Below, one piece after another: positions 16,463 through 26,327 of a DNA stretch of 51,736 bases (position 1 is the first letter of the stretch; every line of letters starts with the position of its first letter). Under the pieces are notes generated by a model. The model was not told the origin of the DNA, made no database searches, and worked only from the letters and a program-made list of their open reading frames with translations. Made by a program: the position numbers and the translations under genes. Origin of the DNA: Candidatus Methylopumilus sp. (lineage in GTDB: Bacteria > Pseudomonadota > Gammaproteobacteria > Burkholderiales > Methylophilaceae); contig JAHEEA010000004.1 in the NCBI GenBank assembly GCA_024640945.1, forward strand, positions 1 through 51,736. The letters run 5' to 3'.

Positions 16463-17566
16463 TTACTTTGAAAGCGCCGACTTGAGCGCTGCTAAGAATT
16501 TAGCGTTCTCTGAAAACAAACCAATTGAAACACGTAAGTATTCAGGCATTTCGTAATTAGCAATTGGACGAACAATAATGCCCTGTGCCAATAAACGTTG
16601 ATTAACTCCGGCTGCATCAGCAACTTTAAAGCTCACAAAGTTAGCAAAAGATGGAATATAGTCCAAGCCCAAATCTTTCAAGCCCTGGGTGATTTGCACC
16701 ATACCTGCATTATTAAGTGCGCGAGTTCGCTCAACAAACTCTTCATCGGCAAGCGAGGCAACTGCTGCTGCTTGCGCAATACTATTCACATTAAATGGTT
16801 GGCGTACACGGTTCATTAAATCTGCAATCGAAGCGGAAGTTAAACCAAAGCCAACACGTAAACCTGCTAAACCATAAGCTTTTGAGAAGGTGCGCGAGAT
16901 AATGAGATTGTCAAATTCAGACAACCAATCAATAGATTCGGCTTTATCCGCATCACTCAAATACTCATCGTAAGCTTCATCTAACACCACTAAAGTGTGT
17001 TGAGGGACTTTAGCAATAAATGCTTTTAAGTCAGCCTTACCTAATAAAGTACCTGTTGGATTATTCGGATTTGCCACAAATACCACTCGAGTTTTTGGCG
17101 TAATCGCAGCAGACATTGCGTTTAAATCGTGGCCAAAATCTTTAGCTGGAACAACAACACCTTTAGCCCCAACCGCTTGTGTCACTAAGCTATATACAGC
17201 GAATGCATGCTGAGAATAAACAGCTTCATCTGCAGGCGCCAAAAATGCACGTGCAGCTAGCTCTAAAATATCATTAGAACCGTTACCAAATACTAGTTGT
17301 TCAGGCGCTACTTTAAATTTTTCTGAAACCGCTTGTCTAAGCTCAACACTATTACCATCTGGGTAACGTGCGATGTCATCCACTGCATCCATCATCGCCA
17401 TATGCGCATTTGGGCTCACGCCTAAAGGGTTTTCATTAGAAGCTAATTTAACAATTTGAGTTGGGTCTAATCCCATTTCTCGAGCCAAATCACTAATTGG
17501 CTTGCCGCCAACATAAGGTGCAATAGAGCGGATATATGATGGTGCTAATTTTGCAATTTCAGACAC
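16463..17566 (-). CDS. hisC: histidinol-phosphate aminotransferase
   Basis: A PLP fold-type I aminotransferase of 367 residues: 'LASNENPLG' near residue 41, 'FVANPNNPTGT', 'LDEAYDEY', and the Schiff-base lysine in 'SRTFSKAYGLAGLRVGF'. This HisC form, located next to pheA, is often able to transaminate both histidinol phosphate and aromatic keto acids. The start is a GTG with AAGG in front, ten bases after pheA. In many Betaproteobacteria tyrA and aroA follow at this place; here the run ends and pqqA comes next. Confidence 0.93.
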   Translation of the reverse strand: MSEIAKLAPSYIRSIAPYVGGKPISDLAREMGLDPTQIVKLASNENPLGVSPNAHMAMMDAVDDIARYPDGNSVELRQAVSEKFKVAPEQLVFGNGSNDILELAARAFLAPADEAVYSQHAFAVYSLVTQAVGAKGVVVPAKDFGHDLNAMSAAITPKTRVVFVANPNNPTGTLLGKADLKAFIAKVPQHTLVVLDEAYDEYLSDADKAESIDWLSEFDNLIISRTFSKAYGLAGLRVGFGLTSASIADLMNRVRQPFNVNSIAQAAAVASLADEEFVERTRALNNAGMVQITQGLKDLGLDYIPSFANFVSFKVADAAGVNQRLLAQGIIVRPIANYEMPEYLRVSIGLFSENAKFLAALKSALSK

Positions 17567-17576
17567 GGTTTAAACC

Positions 17577-18644
17577 TTAAATAACGGCAACTGGGTAAGA
17601 ACCCAAAACTTTGACGAATGAAGCACGTTGCTCAATTTCAGCAATGGCATTTTGCAAACCAGCATCTTGGTGATGCCCTTCAACATCCACAAAAAACACA
17701 TATTCCCATAAGCCCATTTTGGCAGGACGTGATTCTAATTTCGTCATACTCACTTTATTCTTAGATAAAGGCTCAAGCATTGACACCATCGCACCAGGAA
17801 CGTTCTTAGTCGCAATCACTAATGAGGTTTTGTCTTTGCCTGAAGGAGCGACATCATGATCAGCTAGGACTAAGAATCGTGTTGTATTTTTAGGATCATC
17901 TTCAATATTGTTCGCTAAATCTTGCAAACTAAATAGCTCAGCGGCACGTAAGCTTGCAATGGCTGCCGCGCCAGGCTCAGAAGCAGCTAAACGCGCTGCC
18001 TCCGCATTACTAGCAACGGCCTGACGCTCTGCATTAGGTAGATAACGATTAAGCCATTCATGACACTGCGCTAAGGATTGAGCGTGCGAATATACTTTAC
18101 GCACCGCATTTAAATCTGATGCTTTACTTAAAAGATTATGATGCACAGGCAACTCAATTTCACCGCAAATATTTAGACGTGTTTCCATCAACAAGTCTAA
18201 AGTACGGCCAATTGCACCTTCTGTTGAATTCTCTACTGGCACTACACCATAATTGGCTTTGCCAGACTCCACCATGCGGAATACTTCATCAATTGAAGTG
18301 CATTGCATAGGTGAACTTAAACCACCGAATTGTTTGTTTGCCGCTTCTTCACTGAATGTGCCCAAAGGCCCCAAGAAAGCAACCGTAAGTGCTCTTTCTA
18401 AAGCGCGACAATTCGACATCACACTTCTGAAAATCGCAGTAACTGCCTCACCTGGCAATGGACCTGCATTTAGATCGAGCAATCGGCGTAGCACCTGCGC
18501 TTCACGTTCTGGACGATAGATAGGGCCTTCACCCTTTAACTCACCAATCTGACGTGCGTGACTTGCACGCTCATTAACAAGCTTTAAAAGCTGTTCATCA
18601 ATCGCATCAATTTGGTCACGATGTTGTTTAAGAATATCCGTCAT
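17577..18644 (-). CDS. pheA: bifunctional chorismate mutase / prephenate dehydratase (P-protein)
   Basis: PheA converts chorismate to prephenate and then phenylpyruvate in phenylalanine synthesis. Residues 1-85 form the AroQ chorismate mutase ('HRDQIDAIDEQLLKLVNERA'), about 95-270 the prephenate dehydratase ('LGPLGTFSEEAA', 'VPVENSTEGAI', the TTRF motif in 'NTTRFLVL'), and the C-terminal ACT domain contains 'LESRPAKMGLWEYVFFVD', the phenylalanine-feedback region. 355 residues is normal for this form. It lies between serC and hisC. Confidence 0.96.
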   Translation of the reverse strand: MTDILKQHRDQIDAIDEQLLKLVNERASHARQIGELKGEGPIYRPEREAQVLRRLLDLNAGPLPGEAVTAIFRSVMSNCRALERALTVAFLGPLGTFSEEAANKQFGGLSSPMQCTSIDEVFRMVESGKANYGVVPVENSTEGAIGRTLDLLMETRLNICGEIELPVHHNLLSKASDLNAVRKVYSHAQSLAQCHEWLNRYLPNAERQAVASNAEAARLAASEPGAAAIASLRAAELFSLQDLANNIEDDPKNTTRFLVLADHDVAPSGKDKTSLVIATKNVPGAMVSMLEPLSKNKVSMTKLESRPAKMGLWEYVFFVDVEGHHQDAGLQNAIAEIEQRASFVKVLGSYPVAVI

Positions 18645-18671
18645 ATCAAGGTCCGATTTTTACAAATCAAA

Positions 18672-19754
18672 TTAAGAGTTTGCTTGCTCAAACTGTTTCA
18701 TAAATGAGATCAAGGCTTGCACACCTTCTATAGGCATTGCGTTATATATAGAAGCTCGCATGCCGCCTACTAACTTATGCCCTTTTAACTGCAACAAGCC
18801 ATTTTTTTGCGCTTGCTTAAGAAAAGCCTCATCCAAAGATGCATCTTTAAGTGTGAATGGAATATTCATACGTGAACGATTTTCAACAGCAATCGGCGAA
18901 TGATAAAAATCAGAAGCATCTAAATAGTCATAAAGAAGCGCTGATTTAGCGATATTGATTTTCTCCATGGCAGCCAAGCCGCCTTTGGCTTTCAGCCACT
19001 TAAACACCAGGCCGGCCATATAAATACCGTAAGTTGCTGGCGTGTTATACATCGAGTCATTATCCGCATGTACTTTGTAATCGAACATGGTTGGGGTGCC
19101 AGCAATCGTTGTTCCGATTAAATCATCACGTACGATGACGATCGTTAAACCAGCAGGACCAATATTTTTCTGAGCGCCCGCATAAATAATACCGTATTGG
19201 CTGACATCAATTGGACGTGAAAGAATGTGCGAAGACATGTCACAAACTAAAGGCACATCACCAGTTTTTGGCGTCCAAAAAATTTCGACGCCACCAATCG
19301 TCTCGTTCGATGTGAAGTGCACATAAGCAGCGTCTTTATTCAGCTTCCAAGTATCTTGCACAGGCGCATAGGTATAGTTTTTATCTTTACTTGATGCAAC
19401 GATGTTCACGTCACAGTAACGAGCTGCTTCATCAATCGCTTTTTTAGACCAAATACCAGTATCTAAATAATCAGCGCTTGTTTTGCCACGAAGCAAATTC
19501 ATTGGAACCATAGAAAATTGAGAATGAGCACCACCTTGCAAGAACAATACTTTGTAATTGCTAGGGATGTTCATAAGCTCACGTAAGTCAGCTTCTGCTT
19601 CTGCAGCAATACTCATGAACTCTTTACCGCGATGACTCATTTCCATCACGGACATGCCTGAGTCATGCCAATCCATCATCTCATCACGTGCTTGCGCTAA
19701 TACTTCCTTAGGAAGCACTGCTGGGCCTGCTGAAAAATTAAAAATTTGCGTCAT
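18672..19754 (-). CDS. serC: phosphoserine aminotransferase
   Basis: SerC makes 3-phosphoserine for serine synthesis and also acts in pyridoxine synthesis. The 360-residue protein begins 'IFNFSAGPAVLPKEVL', has 'MEMSHRGKEF', 'FLQGGAHSQFSMVPMNL' and the PLP lysine in 'YGIIYAGAQKNIGPAGL'. The gene starts three bases after the gyrA stop, so the two are tightly coupled, as in many Betaproteobacteria. Confidence 0.96.
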   Translation of the reverse strand: MTQIFNFSAGPAVLPKEVLAQARDEMMDWHDSGMSVMEMSHRGKEFMSIAAEAEADLRELMNIPSNYKVLFLQGGAHSQFSMVPMNLLRGKTSADYLDTGIWSKKAIDEAARYCDVNIVASSKDKNYTYAPVQDTWKLNKDAAYVHFTSNETIGGVEIFWTPKTGDVPLVCDMSSHILSRPIDVSQYGIIYAGAQKNIGPAGLTIVIVRDDLIGTTIAGTPTMFDYKVHADNDSMYNTPATYGIYMAGLVFKWLKAKGGLAAMEKINIAKSALLYDYLDASDFYHSPIAVENRSRMNIPFTLKDASLDEAFLKQAQKNGLLQLKGHKLVGGMRASIYNAMPIEGVQALISFMKQFEQANS

Positions 19755-19757
19755 GAA

Positions 19758-22328
19758 TTAGTCTGCAGCGACTTCTTCGCCTACGTCTGCATCATCATCG
19801 GTCTCAACTACTTTTTCTAGGCCAGATAATTTTTCACCTTCACCAAGATTAATAAGCGTGACACCTTGTGTTGCACGACCTAATTCACGAATCTCTTTCA
19901 CACGTGTACGGATCAAAACGCCACCAGTCGTAATCAACATGATTTCATCTTCATCATTCACTAGACGTGCTGCAACCACCTTGCCGTTACGATCACTAAT
20001 TGCAATCGCTTTAACGCCTTGAGTGCCACGTCCTGAGTGACGGAAGTCAGCTAGAACAGTACGTTTACCATAACCATTTTCAGTCGCAACCAATACTGTT
20101 TGCTGATCATTCTCAGCAACTAACAATGACAATACTTGCTGACCCGCAGCAATCTTCATACCGCGAACACCACGGGTATTACGGCCTGTTCCACGCACAT
20201 CTTCTTCATCAAACCAAACGGCTTTACCACCATCAGAAACTAAGACGATATCTTGCGCACCATTGGTCACTTCAGCACCAATTAAGTAATCGCCGTCATC
20301 TAAATTAATCGCAATAATCCCTGATTTACGTGGATTAGAGAAATCAATCAATGGTGTTTTCTTCACGGTACCTAATGCGGTTGCCATGAAAATATAATGA
20401 TTTTCGTCAAACTCTTTCACTGGCAAGATGGCATTAATTTTTTCGCCTTCTTTGAGTGGGAACAAGTTAATAATTGGCTTACCACGACTTGCACGGCCAC
20501 CCTGAGGCACTTCATAAACCTTCAACCAATAGACTTGGCCTAAGCTAGAGAAGCACAAGATGTAATCATGCGTATTAGCAACAAACATCTTATCGATAAA
20601 GTCATCTTCTTTCGTTGCGGCAGCTTGTTTACCACGGCCACCACGACGTTGTGAGCGATACTCTTCTAAAGGTTGAGATTTAATATAACCAGTGTGAGAC
20701 AAGGTCACCACAACGTCTTGCGGAGTAATTAAATCCTCAAGTGATAGATCTTGTGCGTTATGCACGATTTCACTACGACGTTTATCAGCAAACTGCTGAC
20801 GAATCGCAGCTAACTCATCAATAATCATTTGGGTCACACGGCTAGGTGTTGCCAAAATATCAAGCAAATCAGCGATAAGATCCATCACCTCTTTGTATTC
20901 ATTCACAATCTTATCTTGCTCAAGGCCAGTCAAGCGTTGTAAACGCATTTGTAGAATTTCTTGTGCTTGCACTTCTGATAAACGGTAACCGTTTGGTGTT
21001 AAACCAAAGTCCACTGACAAACCATCTGGACGTGAAGCCTCCATCGCAGCACGCTTGAGCATTTCCTCAACAACAGGCGATTTCCAGAGCTTCTCCATCA
21101 AAGCTTTTTTCGCTTCTGGTGGCGTTGGTGCCGCTTTAATGATGGTAATCATGTCATCGACGTTAGCTAAAGCAACAGCCAAACCTTCTAAGACATGACC
21201 ACGTTCACGGGCTTTACGAAGCTCGAATACTGTACGGCGGTTAATCACTTCACGACGATGACGTAAAAACGCTTCCAACATTTGCTTGAGGTTAAGTAAG
21301 CGTGGCTGCCCATCTAACAAGGCCACCATGTTCATACCAAAAGTATCTTGCAACTGGGTTTGTTTGTATAAGTTGTTCAATACAACTTCAGGCACTTCAC
21401 CACGCTTAAGCTCAATCACCACACGCATGCCTGATTTATCAGACTCATCGCGCAGATCAGAAATACCCTCAATCTTCTTCTCGTTAACTAACTCAGCAAT
21501 TTTCTCAACGAAAGTCTTTTTGTTAACTTGATATGGAAGTTCATCAACAATAAGTGCTTGGCGACCACCACGTTCCAAATCTTCCACATGGGTACGACCA
21601 CGCATCACCACGCGACCACGGCCTGTGCGGTAACCTTCTTTGACACCAACAGTACCGTAAATAATCCCAGCTGTTGGGAAGTCAGGCGCAGGCACAATAT
21701 CAATTAGCTCATCGATCGTCATGTCAGGGTTTTGCAATAAAGCCAAACATGCATCTAGCACTTCATTTAAATTGTGTGGCGGAATATTCGTCGCCATACC
21801 CACCGCAATACCTGAACTACCGTTAATCAGTAAGTTAGGAATACGCGCAGGCATAATCAATGGCTCATGCTCTGAGCCATCATAGTTAGGGCCAAAATCA
21901 ACTGTTTCTTTATCGATATCCGCTAACAATTCATGTGCAATACGTGCCATACGGATTTCCGTATAACGCATCGCTGCCGCATTATCACCGTCCACAGAAC
22001 CGAAGTTACCTTGACCATCTACCAACATATAACGCAAAGAAAAGTCCTGCGCCATACGAACAATCGTGTCATAAACCGCTGTGTCGCCATGAGGATGATA
22101 TTTACCGATAACGTCACCGACGATACGGGCAGATTTCTTGTATGGCTTATTCCAATCGTTAGACAACTCATGCATCGCGAATAAAACGCGTCTATGCACT
22201 GGTTTTAGACCGTCACGGACATCCGGTAATGCACGGCCAACAATCACGCTCATTGCGTAATCGAGGTAGGAACGACGCATCTCATCTTCAAGACTAATCG
22301 GGAGGGTTTCTTTTGCGAATTGATCCAT
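19758..22328 (-). CDS. gyrA: DNA gyrase subunit A
   Basis: GyrA is the cleavage-reunion subunit of the type II topoisomerase that introduces negative supercoils. The 856-residue protein has catalytic Y122 in '[12 protein letters not shown]', the fluoroquinolone-determining region '[13 protein letters not shown]' (T83 and D87 in E. coli numbering; Thr at 83 is a common natural variant), and a C-terminal beta-pinwheel with the GyrA box 'QRRGGRG'. The acidic tail is normal. The ribosome site is poor. It probably starts its own transcript after the terminator of the H4MPT genes. Confidence 0.97.
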   Translation of the reverse strand: MDQFAKETLPISLEDEMRRSYLDYAMSVIVGRALPDVRDGLKPVHRRVLFAMHELSNDWNKPYKKSARIVGDVIGKYHPHGDTAVYDTIVRMAQDFSLRYMLVDGQGNFGSVDGDNAAAMRYTEIRMARIAHELLADIDKETVDFGPNYDGSEHEPLIMPARIPNLLINGSSGIAVGMATNIPPHNLNEVLDACLALLQNPDMTIDELIDIVPAPDFPTAGIIYGTVGVKEGYRTGRGRVVMRGRTHVEDLERGGRQALIVDELPYQVNKKTFVEKIAELVNEKKIEGISDLRDESDKSGMRVVIELKRGEVPEVVLNNLYKQTQLQDTFGMNMVALLDGQPRLLNLKQMLEAFLRHRREVINRRTVFELRKARERGHVLEGLAVALANVDDMITIIKAAPTPPEAKKALMEKLWKSPVVEEMLKRAAMEASRPDGLSVDFGLTPNGYRLSEVQAQEILQMRLQRLTGLEQDKIVNEYKEVMDLIADLLDILATPSRVTQMIIDELAAIRQQFADKRRSEIVHNAQDLSLEDLITPQDVVVTLSHTGYIKSQPLEEYRSQRRGGRGKQAAATKEDDFIDKMFVANTHDYILCFSSLGQVYWLKVYEVPQGGRASRGKPIINLFPLKEGEKINAILPVKEFDENHYIFMATALGTVKKTPLIDFSNPRKSGIIAINLDDGDYLIGAEVTNGAQDIVLVSDGGKAVWFDEEDVRGTGRNTRGVRGMKIAAGQQVLSLLVAENDQQTVLVATENGYGKRTVLADFRHSGRGTQGVKAIAISDRNGKVVAARLVNDEDEIMLITTGGVLIRTRVKEIRELGRATQGVTLINLGEGEKLSGLEKVVETDDDADVGEEVAAD

Positions 22329-22412
22329 ATTGTTCTATTGGCTTAAACGTGGAATAAAGACGTGATTTTAACATGATTAAGCACCACAAATCACATGGTT
22401 TTTAAGCATATT

Positions 22413-22442
22413 AAAATGGCTTCAAATCAAGGATTTGCAGCC
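22413..22442 (-). terminator. hairpin after the H4MPT operon, before gyrA
   Basis: On the minus strand GGCT-G-CAAATC / GATTTG-A-AGCC with a three-base loop, then ATTTTAAT. One symmetric mismatch; U-tract moderate. Confidence 0.6.
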
Positions 22443-22467
22443 GAATTGATTGGATCAATATAATGAA

Positions 22468-23295
22468 CTAATGAAGGAGATTAAAAGCAAGCAAACAGGC
22501 AACTGTCAAATCTGCTGAAGTGCCGGGATTAATCCCGCGTTTTTTGAGGTCAGCATCCCAACCTAAAAGACTTGCTTGATAAAGTTTTGGATTTTCTTGA
22601 GCAGTAAAATGTTGAAAGTGATTTTTTGCTTCCAACTGAATAGCTTGAGCCATTTCAATACCATGCTTACGAGCGATATGGCTATCTTCAAATTCAGCTA
22701 AAAAATGAAGATGAACAGCCGTCACCGCCCAAGCTTCTCGCCCCCATAACTCAAGATGAGTTTTATAGCGCGCCAAAGCATTAAAAACTGCTTGATAGCC
22801 ATCACTATATTGCTGAGCAATTAAATCGCGATCTGCAGCAGCCCGCATCCCTTGCAGCAAGCTTACTTGCGGCGCATCTTGCACATCATGCTCGGCAGCG
22901 GCACCCAACCCCGCTGGATTAGCTATTGCAATGGCTTTATAAACTTCAATTGCATCCTTAACAGTTAAAGCTTTCAATGCAGATTGCAGACTTTCTCGAC
23001 AAAAGCCCTTCTCAGAATAAGCAGCTTGAATCATGGGCGCAGCTAACAGCACAATACCCAAGTTTGTGTTACATCCCACCGCATTCCATGTGGCCTGCGT
23101 GGCATTCAAAATGCGTTCACCCACAGTTAAACCAACTTGCGCAATAGCGGGCGCAGAAACATTTGCGCTTTGAATAAAATCTTGCACCACCATACCGTGA
23201 CCATCAGCAAACATATGCACATTGCCTGGCTTAATAGCTGTTAGTTCAGCCATACAAGCATCACGATATTTGTCACCTAGCAATTGCTCAAGCAC
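22468..23295 (-). CDS. CitG/MdcB-like triphosphoribosyl-dephospho-CoA synthase homologue of the H4MPT cluster
   Basis: A soluble protein of 275 residues similar to ATP:dephospho-CoA triphosphoribosyltransferases: 'AELTAIKPGNVHMFADGHGM', 'NTNLGIVLLAAP', 'NPAGLGAAAEHDV' and 'GINPGTSADLTVACLLAF'. A homologue of this type recurs in H4MPT gene clusters of methylotrophs and is expected to act in dephospho-H4MPT synthesis, not in citrate lyase (no lyase genes here). The reaction is unproven. I favour the GTG at 23295, which overlaps the upstream stop by eight bases and has GGA at good spacing; an ATG at 23316 overlaps further but has its SD-like bases directly against it. Confidence 0.82.
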   Translation of the reverse strand: MLEQLLGDKYRDACMAELTAIKPGNVHMFADGHGMVVQDFIQSANVSAPAIAQVGLTVGERILNATQATWNAVGCNTNLGIVLLAAPMIQAAYSEKGFCRESLQSALKALTVKDAIEVYKAIAIANPAGLGAAAEHDVQDAPQVSLLQGMRAAADRDLIAQQYSDGYQAVFNALARYKTHLELWGREAWAVTAVHLHFLAEFEDSHIARKHGIEMAQAIQLEAKNHFQHFTAQENPKLYQASLLGWDADLKKRGINPGTSADLTVACLLAFNLLH

Positions 23296-24175
23296 GACAT
23301 TGTTCCAAACAATCATCCACCAAAGCTTGCGCAATATCCAATTCCGTCACCGCTTGCAAACCTTTCCAGGCAGGAATGCTATTGACTTCCAGCACGTATA
23401 ATTTGCCTTGAGCATCGCGAATAATATCAACTCCGCAGTAATTAATATCAACAGCGCGAGATGCCGCCTCGGCTAAAGCACCAAGCTCGCCATCATGCGC
23501 AATCTTCTCACAGCGACCGCCAAGCGCGACATTATTTACCCAACTGGCGCCGTGTCGCACCATGGCTGCAACAGCTTTTCCATTAATCACAAATACACGG
23601 TGATCGTGCCAAGCACCTTCACCGCTATCAATATAAGTTTGTAGATAATACAAACCATCCACATAGCGTTCCATTGGCACTGGAAAAGCATCCCCTTGCT
23701 TAATTAGACGCACACCCTGACCTTGTGATCCGAATAAGGGCTTAATCACTAAGGGCGCTTGAGCAGACTCACGCTCAATAACAGCTTGGGCAACATGGCG
23801 CGATTCACAAATCCAAGTGCTAGTTGTTAAAACTCCATGCTGATGCAATAAGAAACTGGTCATGGCTTTATCGACAGTGCGCTCAACTGCGCTGCCGTCG
23901 TTATAGACTTTGACACCTAGCGCTTCTAAGGCATGCAATATATCTAACCTTGCAATTACCTGCTGTAAGGAACCTCCCGGCACACCTCGAACAAAAGCAA
24001 TCGGCGGTAATTGATCAAACCCAGGAATCACAAGACCTGAATGGCCAGTAGTAAGATTAAAGTAACAGTCTTTAAGTGAAATAAAAACTACCTCATAGCC
24101 ACGCACAGCAAACGCCTCTTTTAAGCGCTTACCATGCCAGCCAGGATCGTCAGTAAAGACGGGGATTTTTGTCAT
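23288..24175 (-). CDS. RimK-like ATP-grasp ligase of the H4MPT cluster
   Basis: A 295-residue ATP-grasp protein related to glutamate ligases such as RimK and MptN. It shows 'VYNDGSAVERTVDKAMTSFLL', the nucleotide-binding 'PLVIKPLFGSQGQGVRLI', 'YIDSGEGAWHDHRVFVI' and the metal site 'VDIIRDAQGKLYVLEVNSIPAWKG'. In archaea relatives attach glutamate to methanopterin or F420. In methylotrophs similar genes are found with mch and fae and may add glutamate to H4MPT or to methylofuran; which one is not known from the sequence. It starts six bases after mch and overlaps the next gene. Confidence 0.85.
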   Translation of the reverse strand: MTKIPVFTDDPGWHGKRLKEAFAVRGYEVVFISLKDCYFNLTTGHSGLVIPGFDQLPPIAFVRGVPGGSLQQVIARLDILHALEALGVKVYNDGSAVERTVDKAMTSFLLHQHGVLTTSTWICESRHVAQAVIERESAQAPLVIKPLFGSQGQGVRLIKQGDAFPVPMERYVDGLYYLQTYIDSGEGAWHDHRVFVINGKAVAAMVRHGASWVNNVALGGRCEKIAHDGELGALAEAASRAVDINYCGVDIIRDAQGKLYVLEVNSIPAWKGLQAVTELDIAQALVDDCLEQCRA

Positions 24176-24181
24176 TAAAAA

Positions 24182-25177
24182 CTAAGCTTTATAGCCAAAG
24201 GATTGGTCAATCAAAGCGGCATCTAGTTTACCGCCCGTGAATGTATTGCCAGACTCAAGCGCTGTAACTGTCACAGCGGCTGGACTAAACAACATAGGAT
24301 CAATTTTATAAAAATCCATGTTCACTGCTTTGAACACTTCAGCAAAAGGACGGCCATAATCACGTGATGAACTGCTTGGTAAATCTTGTGCAAGTTTTGC
24401 TGCCGCGTCATCCGAACCTTTTACAAATAGATGCGCATGACCACCAAATAAAATTGCATCATTAGTACGACCCATACCAATTAAGAAATCTGGCGCAGGC
24501 GGAGGCACAGGTGCACTCGCCATACCATCAACAACATGATCCAACGGGAAATGTAAGGCATGAATTTTGTGCATAGCCACTTCCAACACACGCGCCACAA
24601 TTTGTACCGTACCGGCCAAACTGCGTGTTGGTGTCAGAATGAAAGTTAAATTCTCAACCGCAACGCCCGTATCACGGGCCACTTTTTCTATCACTTCTAC
24701 TGGTGGTGCTTTATCACTTTCAAGAACTAGGCAAGCAGATTTGGCTTGGTCTTGATAACCCAATTCTTTGAATAAATCTTCCCGTGCAGCAATTGCTCGA
24801 CCCGGACCAGAACCTAACGAGAAAAACTTCTCATGTGCCAAACTCCAACCTGCATATTGACTGCCTAAACATGACAAAATTGGATTGTTTGAATGTACTG
24901 ACAACATCCAAGGCCAATGTGAAAATGTTGATGAAGTTTGTAAATTCACATGCCCCAAACCACCCATACAAATCTCAGCAATCAAACGGCCTGCTTCTAA
25001 GCCTCCAACATGCTTAATACCCGCATCAATAATCGTGGCGCCGTTACTAGATTTTTCAACACCTACGCGCAACTCCTTTGCATTTGCAATCAAATGCGAG
25101 ACCAAAGGATTGGTAAGCGCATTGACGCTTGGCCAATTAGAGGTGTCGAGTTGAGCGGTTTGTGATGATTCAGACAT
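24182..25177 (-). CDS. mch: methenyl-tetrahydromethanopterin cyclohydrolase
   Basis: Mch opens methenyl-H4MPT to 5-formyl-H4MPT, the step between MtdB and Fhc. The 331-residue protein has the family signatures 'GIKHVGGLEAGRLIAEICMGGLG', 'SNNPILSCLGSQYAGWSL', 'LGSGPGRAIAA' and 'PPPAPDFLIGMGRTNDAILFGG'. GGAG is well placed before the ATG. It is central in the minus-strand operon between the ATP-grasp gene and the RimK-like gene. Confidence 0.96.
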   Translation of the reverse strand: MSESSQTAQLDTSNWPSVNALTNPLVSHLIANAKELRVGVEKSSNGATIIDAGIKHVGGLEAGRLIAEICMGGLGHVNLQTSSTFSHWPWMLSVHSNNPILSCLGSQYAGWSLAHEKFFSLGSGPGRAIAAREDLFKELGYQDQAKSACLVLESDKAPPVEVIEKVARDTGVAVENLTFILTPTRSLAGTVQIVARVLEVAMHKIHALHFPLDHVVDGMASAPVPPPAPDFLIGMGRTNDAILFGGHAHLFVKGSDDAAAKLAQDLPSSSSRDYGRPFAEVFKAVNMDFYKIDPMLFSPAAVTVTALESGNTFTGGKLDAALIDQSFGYKA

Positions 25178-25208
25178 GAAAACTCCTGCGAAATTTTAAA
25201 AATACAAC

Positions 25209-26294
25209 TTAATTAAATAATAGATTGGATAAGATTTGCACTCGTGACAGAACTAAATCTCGGGCTTCAGTGGCGTTATCCGCTTCAGCCAATACCGTAC
25301 ATATAGGCTGAGTATGTGGAATACAACTTAATGGCATCGGAATATCTGCTGTCCATTTAGGCCATATAAAGTTTTCTGGAATGACGACATCTTTAGCCGC
25401 ATATAAAACATTACGTGCTTTTGAATGAGTTGGAATCTGTGGAAATCGACTTAAATCACCATCAACAGCCTGCACATGTAAATCGAACAGATTACCTTCT
25501 TGTGATTGATACAAGTCTAAAGTTGAGCTTAATCTTGGATTAATTTCCAACACCCAGAACGCATCGTTTTGCCAAATGACATCTAAGCTATTTAAGCCAC
25601 GCAAACCGATTGCCACAGTCAATTTCTGAGCAACTTTCTGTAAAGATTTTTTAAGCTGAGCAGGCAAATTAGCATGACCAACAATACCGCCGTAGCGGTA
25701 AGGCTTACCCGCAATCGGCGCAACCCATTGTTGATTAAAACCAACCACTTTCACCTCGTTACCATTCGCAGCAAACAACATAGAAATTGGAATGCCATCC
25801 ATAATGCGTTGGTAATACTGGCCATGAGGAAGAGTTGCGTCTGCCTTAGCATCTAATACATGCGTACCACCGGAACCACCCTCTTCCTTGCACAACCATC
25901 CGGCTGGATTAGCCAAAGGTTTAAAACACACTTCAGGATGTGGGATATTGAGCTGGTCCAGTACTTCAAAAAATTCAGGTGCATTTTTTAATCGGCGAAC
26001 CGTGTCAGGTAAATTACCAATCAAAGGCATGCGCTGAGCAATACGTGTTAACAAATCAGGTTGCGCTTCAAAACCACTGCCATACGCAAAGCCAATCACA
26101 CCAGTCAAATCAATTTGGTCCAAAGCTGATTCAAACTGTTTAGCATCAAAGCCACTATTCGCATACTCAATCTTGTAAACATGCTCAGCCGCACGCTGAG
26201 TATCTGCATCAGCAAATACATCGAGCGCCGTTACCGAGTAGCCAGCGCTAGCAGCGGCCTTAACAAAAGGACGCGATGAAACTGCAGCAATCAA
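25209..26294 (-). CDS. ATP-grasp protein of the H4MPT cluster
   Basis: A protein of 361 residues or slightly more with a pre-ATP-grasp start ('IAAVSSRPFVKAAASAGYSVTALDVFAD') and ATP-grasp elements 'GWLCKEEGGSGGTHV', 'GLRGLNSLDVIWQNDAFWVLEINPRLSSTLDLY'. The last part is a typical metal-binding strand. Such genes occur beside mch in H4MPT clusters and are assumed to act in cofactor synthesis; the substrate is unknown. The listed start is a TTG without a ribosome site. The frame stays open up to the mtdB stop, and a CTG at 26309 preceded by GAGAA would give a more family-like N terminus ('LNKRVLIAAV'). Confidence 0.85.
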   Translation of the reverse strand: MIAAVSSRPFVKAAASAGYSVTALDVFADADTQRAAEHVYKIEYANSGFDAKQFESALDQIDLTGVIGFAYGSGFEAQPDLLTRIAQRMPLIGNLPDTVRRLKNAPEFFEVLDQLNIPHPEVCFKPLANPAGWLCKEEGGSGGTHVLDAKADATLPHGQYYQRIMDGIPISMLFAANGNEVKVVGFNQQWVAPIAGKPYRYGGIVGHANLPAQLKKSLQKVAQKLTVAIGLRGLNSLDVIWQNDAFWVLEINPRLSSTLDLYQSQEGNLFDLHVQAVDGDLSRFPQIPTHSKARNVLYAAKDVVIPENFIWPKWTADIPMPLSCIPHTQPICTVLAEADNATEARDLVLSRVQILSNLLFN

Positions 26295-26327
26295 AACACG
26301 TTTATTCAGAATATTCTCGATGGATGG

